Shown here piece after piece: positions 1 to 8,860 of a stretch of 62,180 bases of DNA. The stretch lies in the NCBI GenBank assembly GCA_024280335.1, contig JAJRQI010000043.1:1-62180 (forward strand), given 5' to 3'. Positions within the stretch are counted from its first letter, which is position 1, and each line of letters starts with the position of its first letter. Source of the stretch: Deltaproteobacteria bacterium. GTDB lineage: Bacteria; Desulfobacterota; Desulfuromonadia; Desulfuromonadales; Geopsychrobacteraceae. Made by a program: the position numbers and the translations under genes. The notes under the pieces were generated by a model. The model was given only the letters and a program-made list of their open reading frames with translations, did not search any database and was not told the origin of the DNA.

Positions 1-1
1 C

Positions 2-361
2 GAGCAACTGCTGCAGCGACACCAAGGTCAGGTGCCGCAGACCTTGGCTCAGTTGGTCGCTCTGGCCGGGGTCGGGCGGAAAACCGCAAACGTGGTCCTC
101 GGCAACGTCTACCAGATCCCGGGGATGGTCGTTGATACCCATGTCAAGCGCCTGTCGCGCCGCTTCGGCTGGACCCGCTCCAGCGATCCGGTGCAGATAG
201 AGAAAGATCTTGTTCGTTTGCTGCCGCCGGCCGACTGGACTCAGGCCGGCCACACTTTGATTGCCCACGGGCGCAGCAGTTGCAAAGCGCCGACACCGAC
301 CTGCAGTTGTTGCCCGATTGCAGAAATTTGCCCCAGGATCGGGGTGGACAAGTCCCGCTGA
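2..361 (+). CDS. nth: endonuclease III, 3' part (5' end outside window)
   Basis: Base-excision-repair DNA glycosylase/AP lyase acting on oxidised pyrimidines. The frame is open from the window edge, so the N-terminal part is missing. Visible are the helix-hairpin-helix with the catalytic lysine (LAGVGRKTANVV), the catalytic aspartate in VVDTHVKRL, and a C-terminal 4Fe-4S loop with spacing C-x6-C-x2-C-x5-C (CKAPTPTC, then CCPIAEIC). These residues are the family hallmarks and separate it from MutY, which carries an extra C-terminal domain. It ends at a TGA 131 bases before the kinase-like gene. Confidence 0.93.
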   Translation, partial: EQLLQRHQGQVPQTLAQLVALAGVGRKTANVVLGNVYQIPGMVVDTHVKRLSRRFGWTRSSDPVQIEKDLVRLLPPADWTQAGHTLIAHGRSSCKAPTPTCSCCPIAEICPRIGVDKSR

Positions 362-378
362 ACAAAGAAAGCTGGCAA

Positions 379-407
379 TTTATCGCATTATGTTATAGCT
401 TTATAAT
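379..407 (+). promoter_or_regulatory. putative sigma-70 promoter of the kinase-like gene
   Basis: A consensus TATAAT lies at 402-407 with a weak -35 (TTTATC, 379-384) at 17-base spacing. Right after it is a hairpin at 413-436 (stem GCGGCAGGG / CCCTGCCGC, 6-base loop) without a T run. The hairpin would be at the start of the transcript or could end nth transcription. Confidence 0.4.
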
Positions 408-492
408 GTTGCGCGGCAGGGGTTGCTCCCTGCCGCGTACTCAGAGTTAAATGAAAAGTCTTCAAACACTCTGGTTTTCAACAGGAGTTCCG

Positions 493-2349
493 ATGATTGA
501 GTTAGGTCGACAGTTCGGTCTGTACGTCATCAAACAGGTGGTCTCAAGCAGCGACAGCTATGTTTGCTGTAAAGCCGAAGATCCATTCTTTAATCGGGAG
601 GTCGCGCTCAAGGTTTACCCCAAAGAGTTGTTTGCGGGGGATGAGAACCTGGCCCGGGTGGAAAACCTCTTGGAACGGCTGGCCGTTCTCGACCATCCGT
701 CAATTGCGCCGATCTACGATTCCGGGATTGAGGGGGATTATTACTACTACACCAGCGTCGCTTGTAGCGACAGCTGTTTAGCAGAGCAACTGACCGGACC
801 GATGTCGACAAAGCAGGTCCTGCGGTTGGCTGCGGAGCTGACCCAGGCGCTCGACTATGCCCTTGAGCATGAGTTGGGGGTCGGTGAAATCAGTACGAAA
901 AAGATCTTTTTTGATAACGAAGGACGTGCGGTTCTGAGTGATTTCGGGATCGACAGCGGGATCAGGCAGATTCTCGCTTCCAGCGAGAAGCCGGAAAAAG
1001 GTCCTGATGAGGTGAAAATCAGCGGTAGCGTTGCAGAGTCCCTGCGCGGTGTCGGCGAGTTATTATTGAGTTTATCCCTTGGGCCGGCCGCTGATTTAAA
1101 CCAGCGGATCGACGATCTGGTTGCCAAGGTGGAAGACCCGCAATTGAAAAAGCTGCTGGGCCGTTTTTTGCTCCCCGGAGAGTGGCGCTTTGCCTCTTAT
1201 ACCGAACTTCTGGAAGAGCTTGCCGGATTTTCTCAGCTGGCAGCTTTACTGCAAGGGCAGCCGGACCCGCCGCAGAGCTTTGACGTTTTTAGTGATCCGT
1301 CGGAAGGCAGTGCGGAGCTGCCGGACGAGCAGACGGTGGTTGAAATTCGGCGGCTGGTGGCAGAAAAGAACCTCCTGCAGCAAAGCCTCGACGAGGCGGT
1401 CTATGCGCGCAATCTGGCCGAGAATAAAGCATCCGAAAAGGTTCGCGATCTCACCGCCGCCCAGGAAATGATCACCAGGGCGCAGGAAGAATCGAACGTC
1501 GCCTGGGAGTTGGTGGCGGGTCAAAAATCGGATCGCTGGCGGCCAGTGATCTGGAGTGTCGGTGGCTTTGTGATCGGTTTTTTACTCTCCGGCAGTTACG
1601 GCTACTACTACAGTGAACAGACCCGTAATGAACTGCTGGCGAAAATGCAGGCGAACGAAGAGCTGATTAAAACTGCCGCCTGGCGCCAGGCAGAACCAGT
1701 CTCGGTGGCTAAGACAGAGCAGCAAGTGACCCCCGATTTGGCAGCTCCGGTTGTTACGCCAGACCTCCCGCTGCGGATCGAGGCCAAGCCGGTCAGCGAA
1801 GCGGAGGCGGCAGTTAAGATCGCCCCGTCGGTGGCGATTGTCGTCGCTCCGGTCAAAGAGGTCTCTCAACAGTGGTGGCCGGCCGGAAACGAGTTTTCGC
1901 CGACTGCGGCAATTCCAGTCGAGCAGATCAAGGCTGCTCTCGGCCTGAATGCTTTCGCCACGGATGACGGTTTGTCCGCCGCCATTCGCCAGGAAGTGCT
2001 GAGGGTAGTCAGCCGCTGGGCGGATTACTGGTCGAGCCAGGATCTCGGTCAGTACTTTTCTCTCTACAGCGAAAACTATCGCCCGGAACTGGGACGCAGC
2101 CAGGATGAGTGGCGTGACCTGCGGCGCCGGCGGTTGACCAAGCCGCAGTTTATCGAACTGAATATCGACAATATCCGTTTGCGGCAGATCGGTGCGAACC
2201 GGATCCAGGTGAAGATGAAGCAGAGTTACCGTTCTGACTTTTATCAGGACCGGATTTTGAAATCGATCAATCTGATCAAGGAGAACGGCACCTGGCGGAT
2301 CCTCATGGAGCGTTCGCTGGGGATGGTCGACGATATCGTCGGCGGTTGA
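493..2349 (+). CDS. membrane-anchored protein-kinase-like protein (probable pseudokinase) with C-terminal NTF2-like domain
   Basis: Start chosen at ATG 493 (618 aa), preceded by CAGGAG; an upstream in-frame ATG at 451 has no good ribosome site. Residues ~10-260 resemble a Ser/Thr kinase: VALK at 37-40 supplies the ATP lysine and SDFG (D~150) is kept. The catalytic loop, normally HRDxKxxN, reads GEISTKK, so the catalytic Asp, Lys and Asn are all replaced. A coiled stretch (~290-345) precedes one membrane helix (~352-372), then a Pro/Val/Ala-rich linker, then a C-terminal domain (~500-618) with the pattern VSRWADYWSS, YFSLYS, EWRDLRRRR, typical of the NTF2-like domain found in Cds6-type cell-envelope proteins. 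That domain would be periplasmic. Function unknown; an envelope-signalling or scaffolding role is inference. Confidence 0.7.
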   Translation: MIELGRQFGLYVIKQVVSSSDSYVCCKAEDPFFNREVALKVYPKELFAGDENLARVENLLERLAVLDHPSIAPIYDSGIEGDYYYYTSVACSDSCLAEQLTGPMSTKQVLRLAAELTQALDYALEHELGVGEISTKKIFFDNEGRAVLSDFGIDSGIRQILASSEKPEKGPDEVKISGSVAESLRGVGELLLSLSLGPAADLNQRIDDLVAKVEDPQLKKLLGRFLLPGEWRFASYTELLEELAGFSQLAALLQGQPDPPQSFDVFSDPSEGSAELPDEQTVVEIRRLVAEKNLLQQSLDEAVYARNLAENKASEKVRDLTAAQEMITRAQEESNVAWELVAGQKSDRWRPVIWSVGGFVIGFLLSGSYGYYYSEQTRNELLAKMQANEELIKTAAWRQAEPVSVAKTEQQVTPDLAAPVVTPDLPLRIEAKPVSEAEAAVKIAPSVAIVVAPVKEVSQQWWPAGNEFSPTAAIPVEQIKAALGLNAFATDDGLSAAIRQEVLRVVSRWADYWSSQDLGQYFSLYSENYRPELGRSQDEWRDLRRRRLTKPQFIELNIDNIRLRQIGANRIQVKMKQSYRSDFYQDRILKSINLIKENGTWRILMERSLGMVDDIVGG

Positions 2350-2360
2350 TAAGCAAAAAA

Positions 2361-2392
2361 AAGCTCCAGGGCTGCTGCCCCGGAGCTTTTTT
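2361..2392 (+). terminator. intrinsic terminator after the kinase-like gene
   Basis: Stem AGCTCC..GGAGCT with an inner GGG/CCC stem around CTGCTG, followed by TTTTTT on the plus strand and preceded by a run of A. It can work in both directions, serving the convergent cold-shock gene as well. Confidence 0.8.
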
Positions 2393-2452
2393 GGTTCAAC
2401 CCCCAGATATAAAACAGATGCCTCCCATAGCGGGCGGCGGCAAAGCGCTAAA

Positions 2453-2653
2453 TCAGACCTTAACTACATTTGAGGATTGTGGACCCTTATCCCCCTGAGT
2501 GACATCAAACGTCACCCGGTCGCCCTCGACCAGAGATTTGAAGCCATCACCCTGAATCGCAGAAAAGTGAACAAAAACATCAGGACCATTGTCCTGCTCG
2601 ATAAACCCGAAACCTTTTGAATCGTTAAACCACTTGACAGTACCTTCAGCCAT
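2453..2653 (-). CDS. cold-shock protein (CspA family)
   Basis: A 66-residue single-stranded nucleic-acid-binding beta-barrel. RNP1 (KGFGFI) and RNP2 (VFVHFSAI) are both intact after the usual [11 protein letters not shown] start. The start MAEGTVKW at 2653 is chosen because AAGGAG sits about 9 bases upstream; a longer frame adds an unlikely N-terminal extension. The 5' flank up to 2893 has no gene and would contain its leader, which in this family often controls expression by temperature, though nothing specific was recognised. Which csp paralogue it is cannot be told. Confidence 0.93.
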   Translation of the reverse strand: MAEGTVKWFNDSKGFGFIEQDNGPDVFVHFSAIQGDGFKSLVEGDRVTFDVTQGDKGPQSSNVVKV

Positions 2654-2893
2654 TCTTCCACTCCTTGTTATTTGTGCGAGGGCAACCAAAACGCGATAAA
2701 ATCGCTTCTATCACAGAAGTTGATTGAAAAACAATGCTATTTTAACGATGGATTAATTGAGAAGCAGACAGGCCCTTTAAACAGATAAGAGATTTAATAA
2801 ATTGGCGATTTTCACTTTGCTCACGAAATACTAACAAAAAAAACGCAACTTGCAAAAGAAAACCGAACCAAATCGTTTTTTAAGAGGGCTTTT

Positions 2894-3595
2894 ATGGTGC
2901 AAGAACACAAGCTGATTATGGTTGTTGAGGATGAAGAGGATATTCTCGCGCTGCTGCAGTTCAACCTGATGAAAGCGGGCTATGAGGTCAGCTGTGCCGC
3001 CCGGGGTGTAGAAGCGCTGGAAAAAATCGCTGCGAAACGACCGGATCTGGTGCTGCTCGATCTGATGTTGCCCGGCATTGACGGCCTGGAAATATGTCGC
3101 CGACTGCGTGCTGATCCATCGACAGCGGATGTCCCGATCATCATGTTGACGGCTCACGGAGAGGAGGAGGACATTGTCCGTGGGCTGGAACTGGGTGCTG
3201 ACGATTATGTCACCAAGCCGTTCAGCTTCAAGGTGCTGCAGGCCAGAATTCAGACCGTATTGCGGCGGAATCCTGACACAGACACACCGGCAGAAGATGA
3301 CACTTTCTGCTGTGGTGATTTGCAGATTCATCCGGGGCGTAACCAGGTTCTGGTCGCCGGTGAGCCTGCCGAGCTGACCTTTACCGAATTTCGCGTGTTG
3401 TTGACCCTGGCCAGTCGACCCGGCTGGGTTTTTACCCGCTATCAGATCGTCAACGCAGTCCGGGGAGACGATTACGCTGTTACCGACCGGGCGGTCGATG
3501 TGCAGATTGCCGGGCTGCGGAAAAAACTCGGCAGTTGCGGCCGCTATATCGAAACCGTGCGTGGGGTCGGCTACCGTTTTCAGGAGAATCTATGA
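2894..3595 (+). CDS. phoB: OmpR/PhoB-family response regulator
   Basis: A 233-residue two-component regulator. The N-terminal receiver has the acidic pocket (VVEDEED), phosphoacceptor Asp ~56 in LLDLMLPG, and Lys in VTKPFS. The C-terminal winged helix has the PhoB-like sequence TFTEFRVLLTLASRPGWVFTR. The stop overlaps the histidine-kinase start by four bases (ATGA), so the pair is co-translated. The PhoB assignment rests on similarity to the phosphate regulator and on the PhoR-type partner. No pst transporter genes or phoU lie in the window, so the phosphate role is inferred. Confidence 0.85.
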   Translation: MVQEHKLIMVVEDEEDILALLQFNLMKAGYEVSCAARGVEALEKIAAKRPDLVLLDLMLPGIDGLEICRRLRADPSTADVPIIMLTAHGEEEDIVRGLELGADDYVTKPFSFKVLQARIQTVLRRNPDTDTPAEDDTFCCGDLQIHPGRNQVLVAGEPAELTFTEFRVLLTLASRPGWVFTRYQIVNAVRGDDYAVTDRAVDVQIAGLRKKLGSCGRYIETVRGVGYRFQENL

Positions 3596-5361
3596 AACCT
3601 CGCCGTCTGATCTGGCAACTCTACCCCTCATACCTGTTGTTGATCCTGCTGGTGTTGCTGGCGGTCAGCTGGTACGTCTCCTTTGAGCTTCGCCGTTTCC
3701 ACTATCTGCAAACCACCAACGACCTGCGTGCGCGGGCACAGCTGGTGGCGCAACAGCTGCACGGCAAGATCGATGTCGCTTATCAACCGTGGTTGTCGCA
3801 ACTGGTCAAGCGAATGGGGGGAAAATCGGCCACGCGGATTACGGTTGTTTTACGTAACGGCAAAGTTCTGGCCGACTCCGCTGAAGATGGCTTGCTGATG
3901 GACAATCATGGGCAGCGTCCAGAAATTCTGGAGGCCTTTGCCGGTCGCCAGGGGGTCTCGATCCGCTTCAGCAATACCCTCGGTCAGTCGTTGATGTATG
4001 TGGCCTTGCCGATCAGCGAGGACGGACGGGTGGTCGGATCTATTCGTACGGCACTGTCAGTTTCTGATATCGATGCAACCCTCTTTGCCATCAAGCGTAA
4101 ATTATTCTTGGCCGGATTGCTGATTGCTGTATTGCTGGCGCCGCTCTGCTGGTGGCTGTCACGCCAACTCAGTCGCCCTCTGGAATTGATGACCAGCGGT
4201 GCCCAGCGATTTTCACGTGGTGAACTGACGACCCCGCTGGAGGTTACCGGCTCCGAGGAGACCGGCCGCCTGGCTGCCGCGATGAACCGGATGGCGGTCG
4301 AGCTGGCCGAACGGATCGAGCGGGAAGTTGCACAGCGCAGCGAGATTGAAGCGATCCTTGGTTGTATGTCAGAAGGGATCGTTGCGGTAGATAATGAAGA
4401 GCGGGTGATCCGCCTGAATCTGGCGGCGGCAGAACTGTTCGGTGTTTCTGCCCGACAGACCCCGGGGCGACCGATCCAGGAGCTGATCCGGCAGGCCGAG
4501 CTGCAACGCTTTATTCGGCAGGCCCTGGCTCAGCAGGAACCGCTGGAAAGGGAGCTGGAGATGCACGGGCCGGAGAAACGCTACCTGCATGTTATGGCGA
4601 CACCGCTCACCGGCAACGCTGCTGAACGGATCGGGGTGCTGATCGTGCTGCATGATTTGACCCGATTGCGCCAACTGGAGTCACTGCGGCGTGATTTTGT
4701 TGCCAACGTCTCCCATGAGCTGAAAACGCCGATCACCGCTATCCACGCGGCGGTAGAAACCCTGCTGGATGATGTCGCAGCAGACGAGACGACGGAGCGC
4801 TTTCTGCAGATTATTTTCAAACAGAACCGGCGTCTCAATGCCTTGGTCGAGGATCTGCTCGACCTGTCCAGGATTGAACAGGGGGTCAACGAGGGGCGTT
4901 GGGAGCTCAGTTCAGAGCTGTTGCTGCCGGTTCTGGATGGCGCACGGCTCGCCTGTGAAAGTATGCTCAATCGACAACAGGTCAAATTGAAACTGCACTG
5001 TTCCGCAAACCTTTGTGCCAGGATCTGTCCGGCGCTGCTGGAGCAGGCGATCATCAACCTGTTGACCAATGCGATCAAATACAGCGAAACAAACGCTCGG
5101 GTAGTGATTGAGGCTGCCGATCTGGGTAAAACGGTCAGTATCAGAGTGCAAGATTTCGGGTGCGGCATCGATCCGGTTCACTTGCCGCGCCTGTTCGAGC
5201 GCTTCTATCGGGTCGACAGCGCCCGCAGTCGGCAGCTCGGCGGTACCGGGTTGGGTTTGGCCATCGTCAAACATGTGGTTCAGGCCCATCGCGGCGAGGT
5301 GCGGGTCACCAGCAAGCCGGGTGAAGGGAGCAGTTTTGCCCTGCTGCTGCCGAAAAGTTGA
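3592..5361 (+). CDS. phoR: PhoR-type sensor histidine kinase
   Basis: 589 residues from ATG 3592, which overlaps the phoB stop; longer frames into phoB were rejected. Order: membrane helix (~9-28), periplasmic region (~30-165), second helix (~167-190), HAMP, PAS domain (IEAILGCMSEGIVAVDNEERV), HisKA with phospho-His ~375 in VSHELKTP, and an HATPase domain with N box (INLLTNAIKY), DFGCGI and GTGLGLAIV. This is the canonical PhoR layout, although the periplasmic part is larger than in E. coli PhoR. It phosphorylates the upstream regulator. Confidence 0.88.
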   Translation: MKPRRLIWQLYPSYLLLILLVLLAVSWYVSFELRRFHYLQTTNDLRARAQLVAQQLHGKIDVAYQPWLSQLVKRMGGKSATRITVVLRNGKVLADSAEDGLLMDNHGQRPEILEAFAGRQGVSIRFSNTLGQSLMYVALPISEDGRVVGSIRTALSVSDIDATLFAIKRKLFLAGLLIAVLLAPLCWWLSRQLSRPLELMTSGAQRFSRGELTTPLEVTGSEETGRLAAAMNRMAVELAERIEREVAQRSEIEAILGCMSEGIVAVDNEERVIRLNLAAAELFGVSARQTPGRPIQELIRQAELQRFIRQALAQQEPLERELEMHGPEKRYLHVMATPLTGNAAERIGVLIVLHDLTRLRQLESLRRDFVANVSHELKTPITAIHAAVETLLDDVAADETTERFLQIIFKQNRRLNALVEDLLDLSRIEQGVNEGRWELSSELLLPVLDGARLACESMLNRQQVKLKLHCSANLCARICPALLEQAIINLLTNAIKYSETNARVVIEAADLGKTVSIRVQDFGCGIDPVHLPRLFERFYRVDSARSRQLGGTGLGLAIVKHVVQAHRGEVRVTSKPGEGSSFALLLPKS

Positions 5362-5492
5362 AATTCCCCCCAGCGGCAACAGCTGTCTGAGGACTGAAAA
5401 AGCTTCGGCGAACTTTTACTCTGACGTAAAAACTGGTTACAATTAACCTCGACAGCCAGTTTCCCTACGGTAACAAGCAGAGGAGAGAGTCG

Positions 5493-8147
5493 ATGACAGG
5501 CAACTCATTCAACAGTCATAAAACCCTGCTGGTGCAGGGACGTGAATACCATTATCAAAGTCTTAACTCGGTTGCTGCCCAACTGGGCAGTTTGGAACGA
5601 CTCCCCTTTACCATCAAGGTGCTGCTGGAAAACCTGCTGCGCAAAGAGGATGGTGTCACGGTCAGGCGGGCCGATATCGAAGCGGTCGCCGGTTGGCAAC
5701 CGCAGCAGGCCCAGGCGAGCGAGATCGCTTTCAGTCCGGCGCGGGTGTTGATGCAGGACTTCACCGGGGTTCCGGCGATTGTCGACCTGGCGGCGATGCG
5801 CGACGCGGTGGCCGAACGGGGCGGCGATCCGGCGAAAATAAATCCGCAGATTCCGGTCGATCTGGTCATCGATCATTCGGTGATGGTCGACCGCTACGGC
5901 AATTCGTCCGCGTTTGCCGCCAACGTTGCAATGGAGATGCAGCGCAACCGTGAACGGTACGCCTTTCTGCGCTGGGGGCAGACCGCTTTCGACAACTTCC
6001 GCGTCGTGCCGCCCGGCACCGGTATCTGTCATCAGGTCAATCTGGAGTATCTGGCCCAGACCGTCTGGAGCGAGGAGCGCGAGGGGAAAACCTGGGTTTA
6101 TCCCGATACTCTGGTCGGTACCGACAGCCACACCACCATGATCAACGGCCTCGGGGTACTCGGTTGGGGGGTCGGCGGGATCGAGGCAGAAGCGGCGATG
6201 CTCGGTCAGCCGATCTCGATGCTGATTCCCGAAGTGGTCGGTTTCCGTTTGACCGGCAAGCTCGGCGAAGGGGTGACCGCCACCGATCTGGTGCTGACCG
6301 TCACCCAGCTGTTGCGGCAGTTCGGGGTGGTCGGGAAATTCGTCGAGTTCTTCGGTGCCGGTCTGGCGCAGCTGTCGATGGCTGATCGGGCGACGATCGC
6401 CAACATGGCCCCCGAATATGGTGCGACCTGCGGCTTCTTCCCGATCGATCAAATCACCCTCGATTACCTGCAACTGACCGGGCGCAGCAGTGGGACGCTC
6501 GCACTGGTTGAGAGCTACGCCAAACAGCAGGGGCTCTGGCGCTACAATGAGCTGAACGATCCCGAGTACAGTGCCCTGCTCGAACTTGATATGGCCGCCG
6601 TCCGGCCCAGTCTGGCCGGTCCCAAGCGACCGCAGGACCGGGTTTTGCTCAACGACCTGCGCAGCGCTACCGAACAGCTGTTGCCGGAAGCCAGGCGTGA
6701 TCAGGGGATGGCGATCGTCAATAGCGCTGCCGAGCTGCACCATGGTGACGTGGTCATTGCCGCGATCACCTCCTGTACCAATACCTCTAATCCGGCGGTG
6801 ATGATGGCGGCCGGATTGCTGGCAAAAAAAGCGGTCGAAAAAGGTTTGGCACAGAAGCCCTGGGTCAAAACTTCGCTGGCGCCCGGCTCCAAGGTGGTCA
6901 CCGATTACCTGGCCAAAGCCGGACTGCAGCCCTATCTCGATCAGCTCGGCTTCAACCTGGTCGGTTACGGTTGCACTACCTGCATCGGCAACTCCGGCCC
7001 GTTGAGCGGACCGGTCGCCACCGCCATCGATACCGGAAATCTGACCGTCTGCTCGGTCCTCTCCGGAAACCGTAATTTCGAGGGGCGCATCCACGCCCAG
7101 ACCAAAGCCAACTGGCTGGCCTCGCCGCCGTTGGTGGTCGCGTTTGCCCTGGCCGGAACCACCCGCATCGATTTGAGCAGCGAACCGCTCGGCAGCGACT
7201 AGACTGGCCAGCCGGTCTATCTGAAAGATCTCTGGCCGAGCAATACCGAGGTGGCCGAGATGGTCGCACTGGTCAAGGCTGAAATGTTCCACAAGGAATA
7301 CGCTGAAGTCTTCAGCGGTGATGCCGACTGGCGCAAGCTGCCGATTCCGGAAGGCTTGACCTATCAGTGGCAGCCCGACTCGACCTATATCCGTCGCCCC
7401 TCCTTCTTCGACCGGCTGGAAGCAACGACCGATTACCACGGCTTCAGTCGTGCCCGGGTGCTGGCGTTGCTTGGCGACAGCATCACCACCGATCACATCT
7501 CACCGGCTGGGGCGTTTCAGGCCGACAGCCCGGCCGGCCGCTACCTGATTGAGCAAGGAGTGGCAGAGCGGGATTTTAATTCCTACGGCTCACGACGCGG
7601 CAACCATCAGCTGATGAAGCGCGGCACCTTCGCCAATATTCGCCTGCGTAACAAAATGCTGCCGGGGGTCGAGGGCGGGTTTACCAAGTTGCAGCCGGAT
7701 GGTGAGCAGATGAGCATTTATTCTGCAGCAGAGGCTTACGCCAGCAAGCAGGTCCCCTTGCTGATTATTGCCGGCAAAGAGTACGGTACCGGCTCCAGCC
7801 GTGACTGGGCGGCCAAAGGGACAAAGCTGCTCGGCGTAAAAGCGGTGCTGGCGGAAAGCTATGAGCGGATTCATCGTTCCAACCTGGTCGGCATGGGAGT
7901 GCTGCCGCTGCAGTTTCTCACCGGTGATTCAGCAGCAGCGCTGCAATTGGACGGCAGCGAACAGTTCAGCCTCAAGCATTCCGGAGCATTGCGGCCGAAG
8001 AAAGGTCTGACCCTGCAGATTGAAAGGGCCGACGGTCGCTGCGAAACCGTCGCTGTGACCTGCCGACTCGATACCGATGAGGAGGTTGCGTACTTCCAGA
8101 GCGGCGGTATACTCAATCTTGTTTTACTCAAACTGATGGCAGATTAA
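5493..8147 (+). pseudogene. acnA: aconitate hydratase A reading frame interrupted by one in-frame TAG
   Basis: Citrate/isocitrate isomerase of the TCA cycle. A single frame of 885 codons (usual AcnA length) is broken only by TAG at 7200-7202 (codon 570). The 4Fe-4S ligands C428 (SCTNTSNP), C494 and C497 (GCTTCIG) are upstream. The swivel domain with the active-site segment GSSRDWAAKG is downstream, so the 569-residue product would lack essential residues. Homologues usually have Lys or Arg at this position (EPLGxD-K-xGxPVYLKDIWP), so one base change from AAG explains it. The rest is well conserved on both sides. Options are nonsense mutation, base-call error, or decoding of UAG. TAG ends other genes here (yajQ, nrfD-like, IS66 tnpA), so it is not globally reassigned. 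AGGAGAGAG precedes the ATG. Confidence 0.85.
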
Positions 8148-8168
8148 GCAGAAGAAAAGGAGCGGGAT

Positions 8169-8348
8169 ATGAATATGACGCAAGTGAAGGCAATTGCCAG
8201 AGAACGCGGCGTAAAACCGGGCAAGCTGAAAAAAGCGGAGCTGATTCGGGCCGTTCAAAGGGCCGAAGAAAATCCGCAGTGTTTCAATACCGCTTTCGCT
8301 CAGGAGTGTGGTGAGGAGGATTGTCTCTGGCGGGTCGATTGTGATTAA
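8169..8348 (+). CDS. small SAP-domain protein
   Basis: A 59-residue frame starting ATG at 8169, with AGGAG eight bases upstream and 21 bases after the acnA stop, so probably in the same transcript. The N-terminal half (TQVKAIARERGVKPGKLKKA, then ELIRAVQRAE) fits a SAP helix-extended-helix, a short DNA-binding motif. The C-terminal half has four cysteines (QCFNTAF, ECGEEDC, VDCD). Similar small SAP proteins with this Cys tail occur in related deltaproteobacteria from memory of the family. The role is unknown; DNA or metal binding is inference. Confidence 0.75.
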   Translation: MNMTQVKAIARERGVKPGKLKKAELIRAVQRAEENPQCFNTAFAQECGEEDCLWRVDCD

Positions 8349-8418
8349 CCTTCGTTCTTCGTTATCAAGAAAGAGGAGCCGGTTGATGCAAAATTTCTTG
8401 AGAACGCTTAGCATAAAG

Positions 8419-8510
8419 AGCGAGTGTTATCGAAACCGCTTGTCTGGGCCATTGCTAGACTGCATCGATCTGCACATTAAGGTGCCAAGAGTCCCGCACA
8501 AAGACCTGCC
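8419..8510 (+). pseudogene. fragment of a ComM/YifB-type Mg-chelatase-like ATPase
   Basis: About 30 codons read YRNRLSGPLLDCIDLHIKVP and then RVPHKDL, matching the conserved YRxRISGPLLDRIDLHIEVP block of YifB/ComM proteins, which are natural-competence helicases. The family's other motifs are not found on either side within the window, and the surrounding frame (8308-8724) loses similarity. It is therefore a remnant, possibly left when the accessory DNA to its right was inserted. Confidence 0.6.
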
Positions 8511-8630
8511 CGATCAATCCCCCGCCGAAGACAATGGCGTCCAGTTGTTGATTCCCACTCTGTTCGGACAAACATTCCGTGATTATTTGGTACAGTTCGT
8601 CAGGTTTTCACGATCAACGGACTTTTGGTT

Positions 8631-8658
8631 AGCGGGGGTAACTAACGCTACCCCCGCT
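8631..8658 (-). terminator. strong hairpin downstream of the minus-strand ATPase/small-protein pair
   Basis: Perfect 10-bp stem AGCGGGGGTA / TACCCCCGCT around an 8-base loop, just beyond the stop of the minus-strand gene at 8667. There is no clean T run, so termination is probable but not certain. It could also be a structured end of the mobile segment. Confidence 0.5.
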
Positions 8659-8666
8659 GGTTTCGC

Positions 8667-8849
8667 TCAGAACGGTTTTGTTCTTTTGGGTTGCGGAGCT
8701 CTGGTTTCGGCGAACTCGCTGTAGATTTGATGTTCACTGCTGATTTTGCGCAAGCTGACCAGAAGCATATCGAGCAAGAGCTGCCCGACTAAATCGCTGA
8801 TCTCTTCCAGTTTTTCTTCCAGATCCACGTCCTCATAGATGTTCATCAC
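8667..8849 (-). CDS. small acidic/basic protein downstream of the transposition ATPase
   Basis: 60 residues. The N-terminal part is acidic and helical (DVDLEEKLEEISDLVGQLLLDMLL), the C-terminus is basic (PQPKRTKPF). It starts 11 bases after the ATPase gene ends, so it is co-transcribed with it. I do not recognise a family. Its position next to a TniB/ExeA-like ATPase suggests an accessory protein of the same mobile element; that is inference. Confidence 0.5.
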   Translation of the reverse strand: MMNIYEDVDLEEKLEEISDLVGQLLLDMLLVSLRKISSEHQIYSEFAETRAPQPKRTKPF

Positions 8850-8860
8850 TCTTCTCCTGT

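Noticed and set aside
7200-7202. Global reassignment of UAG
   Set aside because: TAG clearly ends yajQ, the NrfD-like gene and IS66 tnpA in this window, so at most context-specific reading is possible.
5505-7496. 663-codon minus-strand frame antisense to acnA
   Set aside because: Long antisense frames are expected in GC-rich genes; no family similarity, and the plus strand is clearly aconitase.
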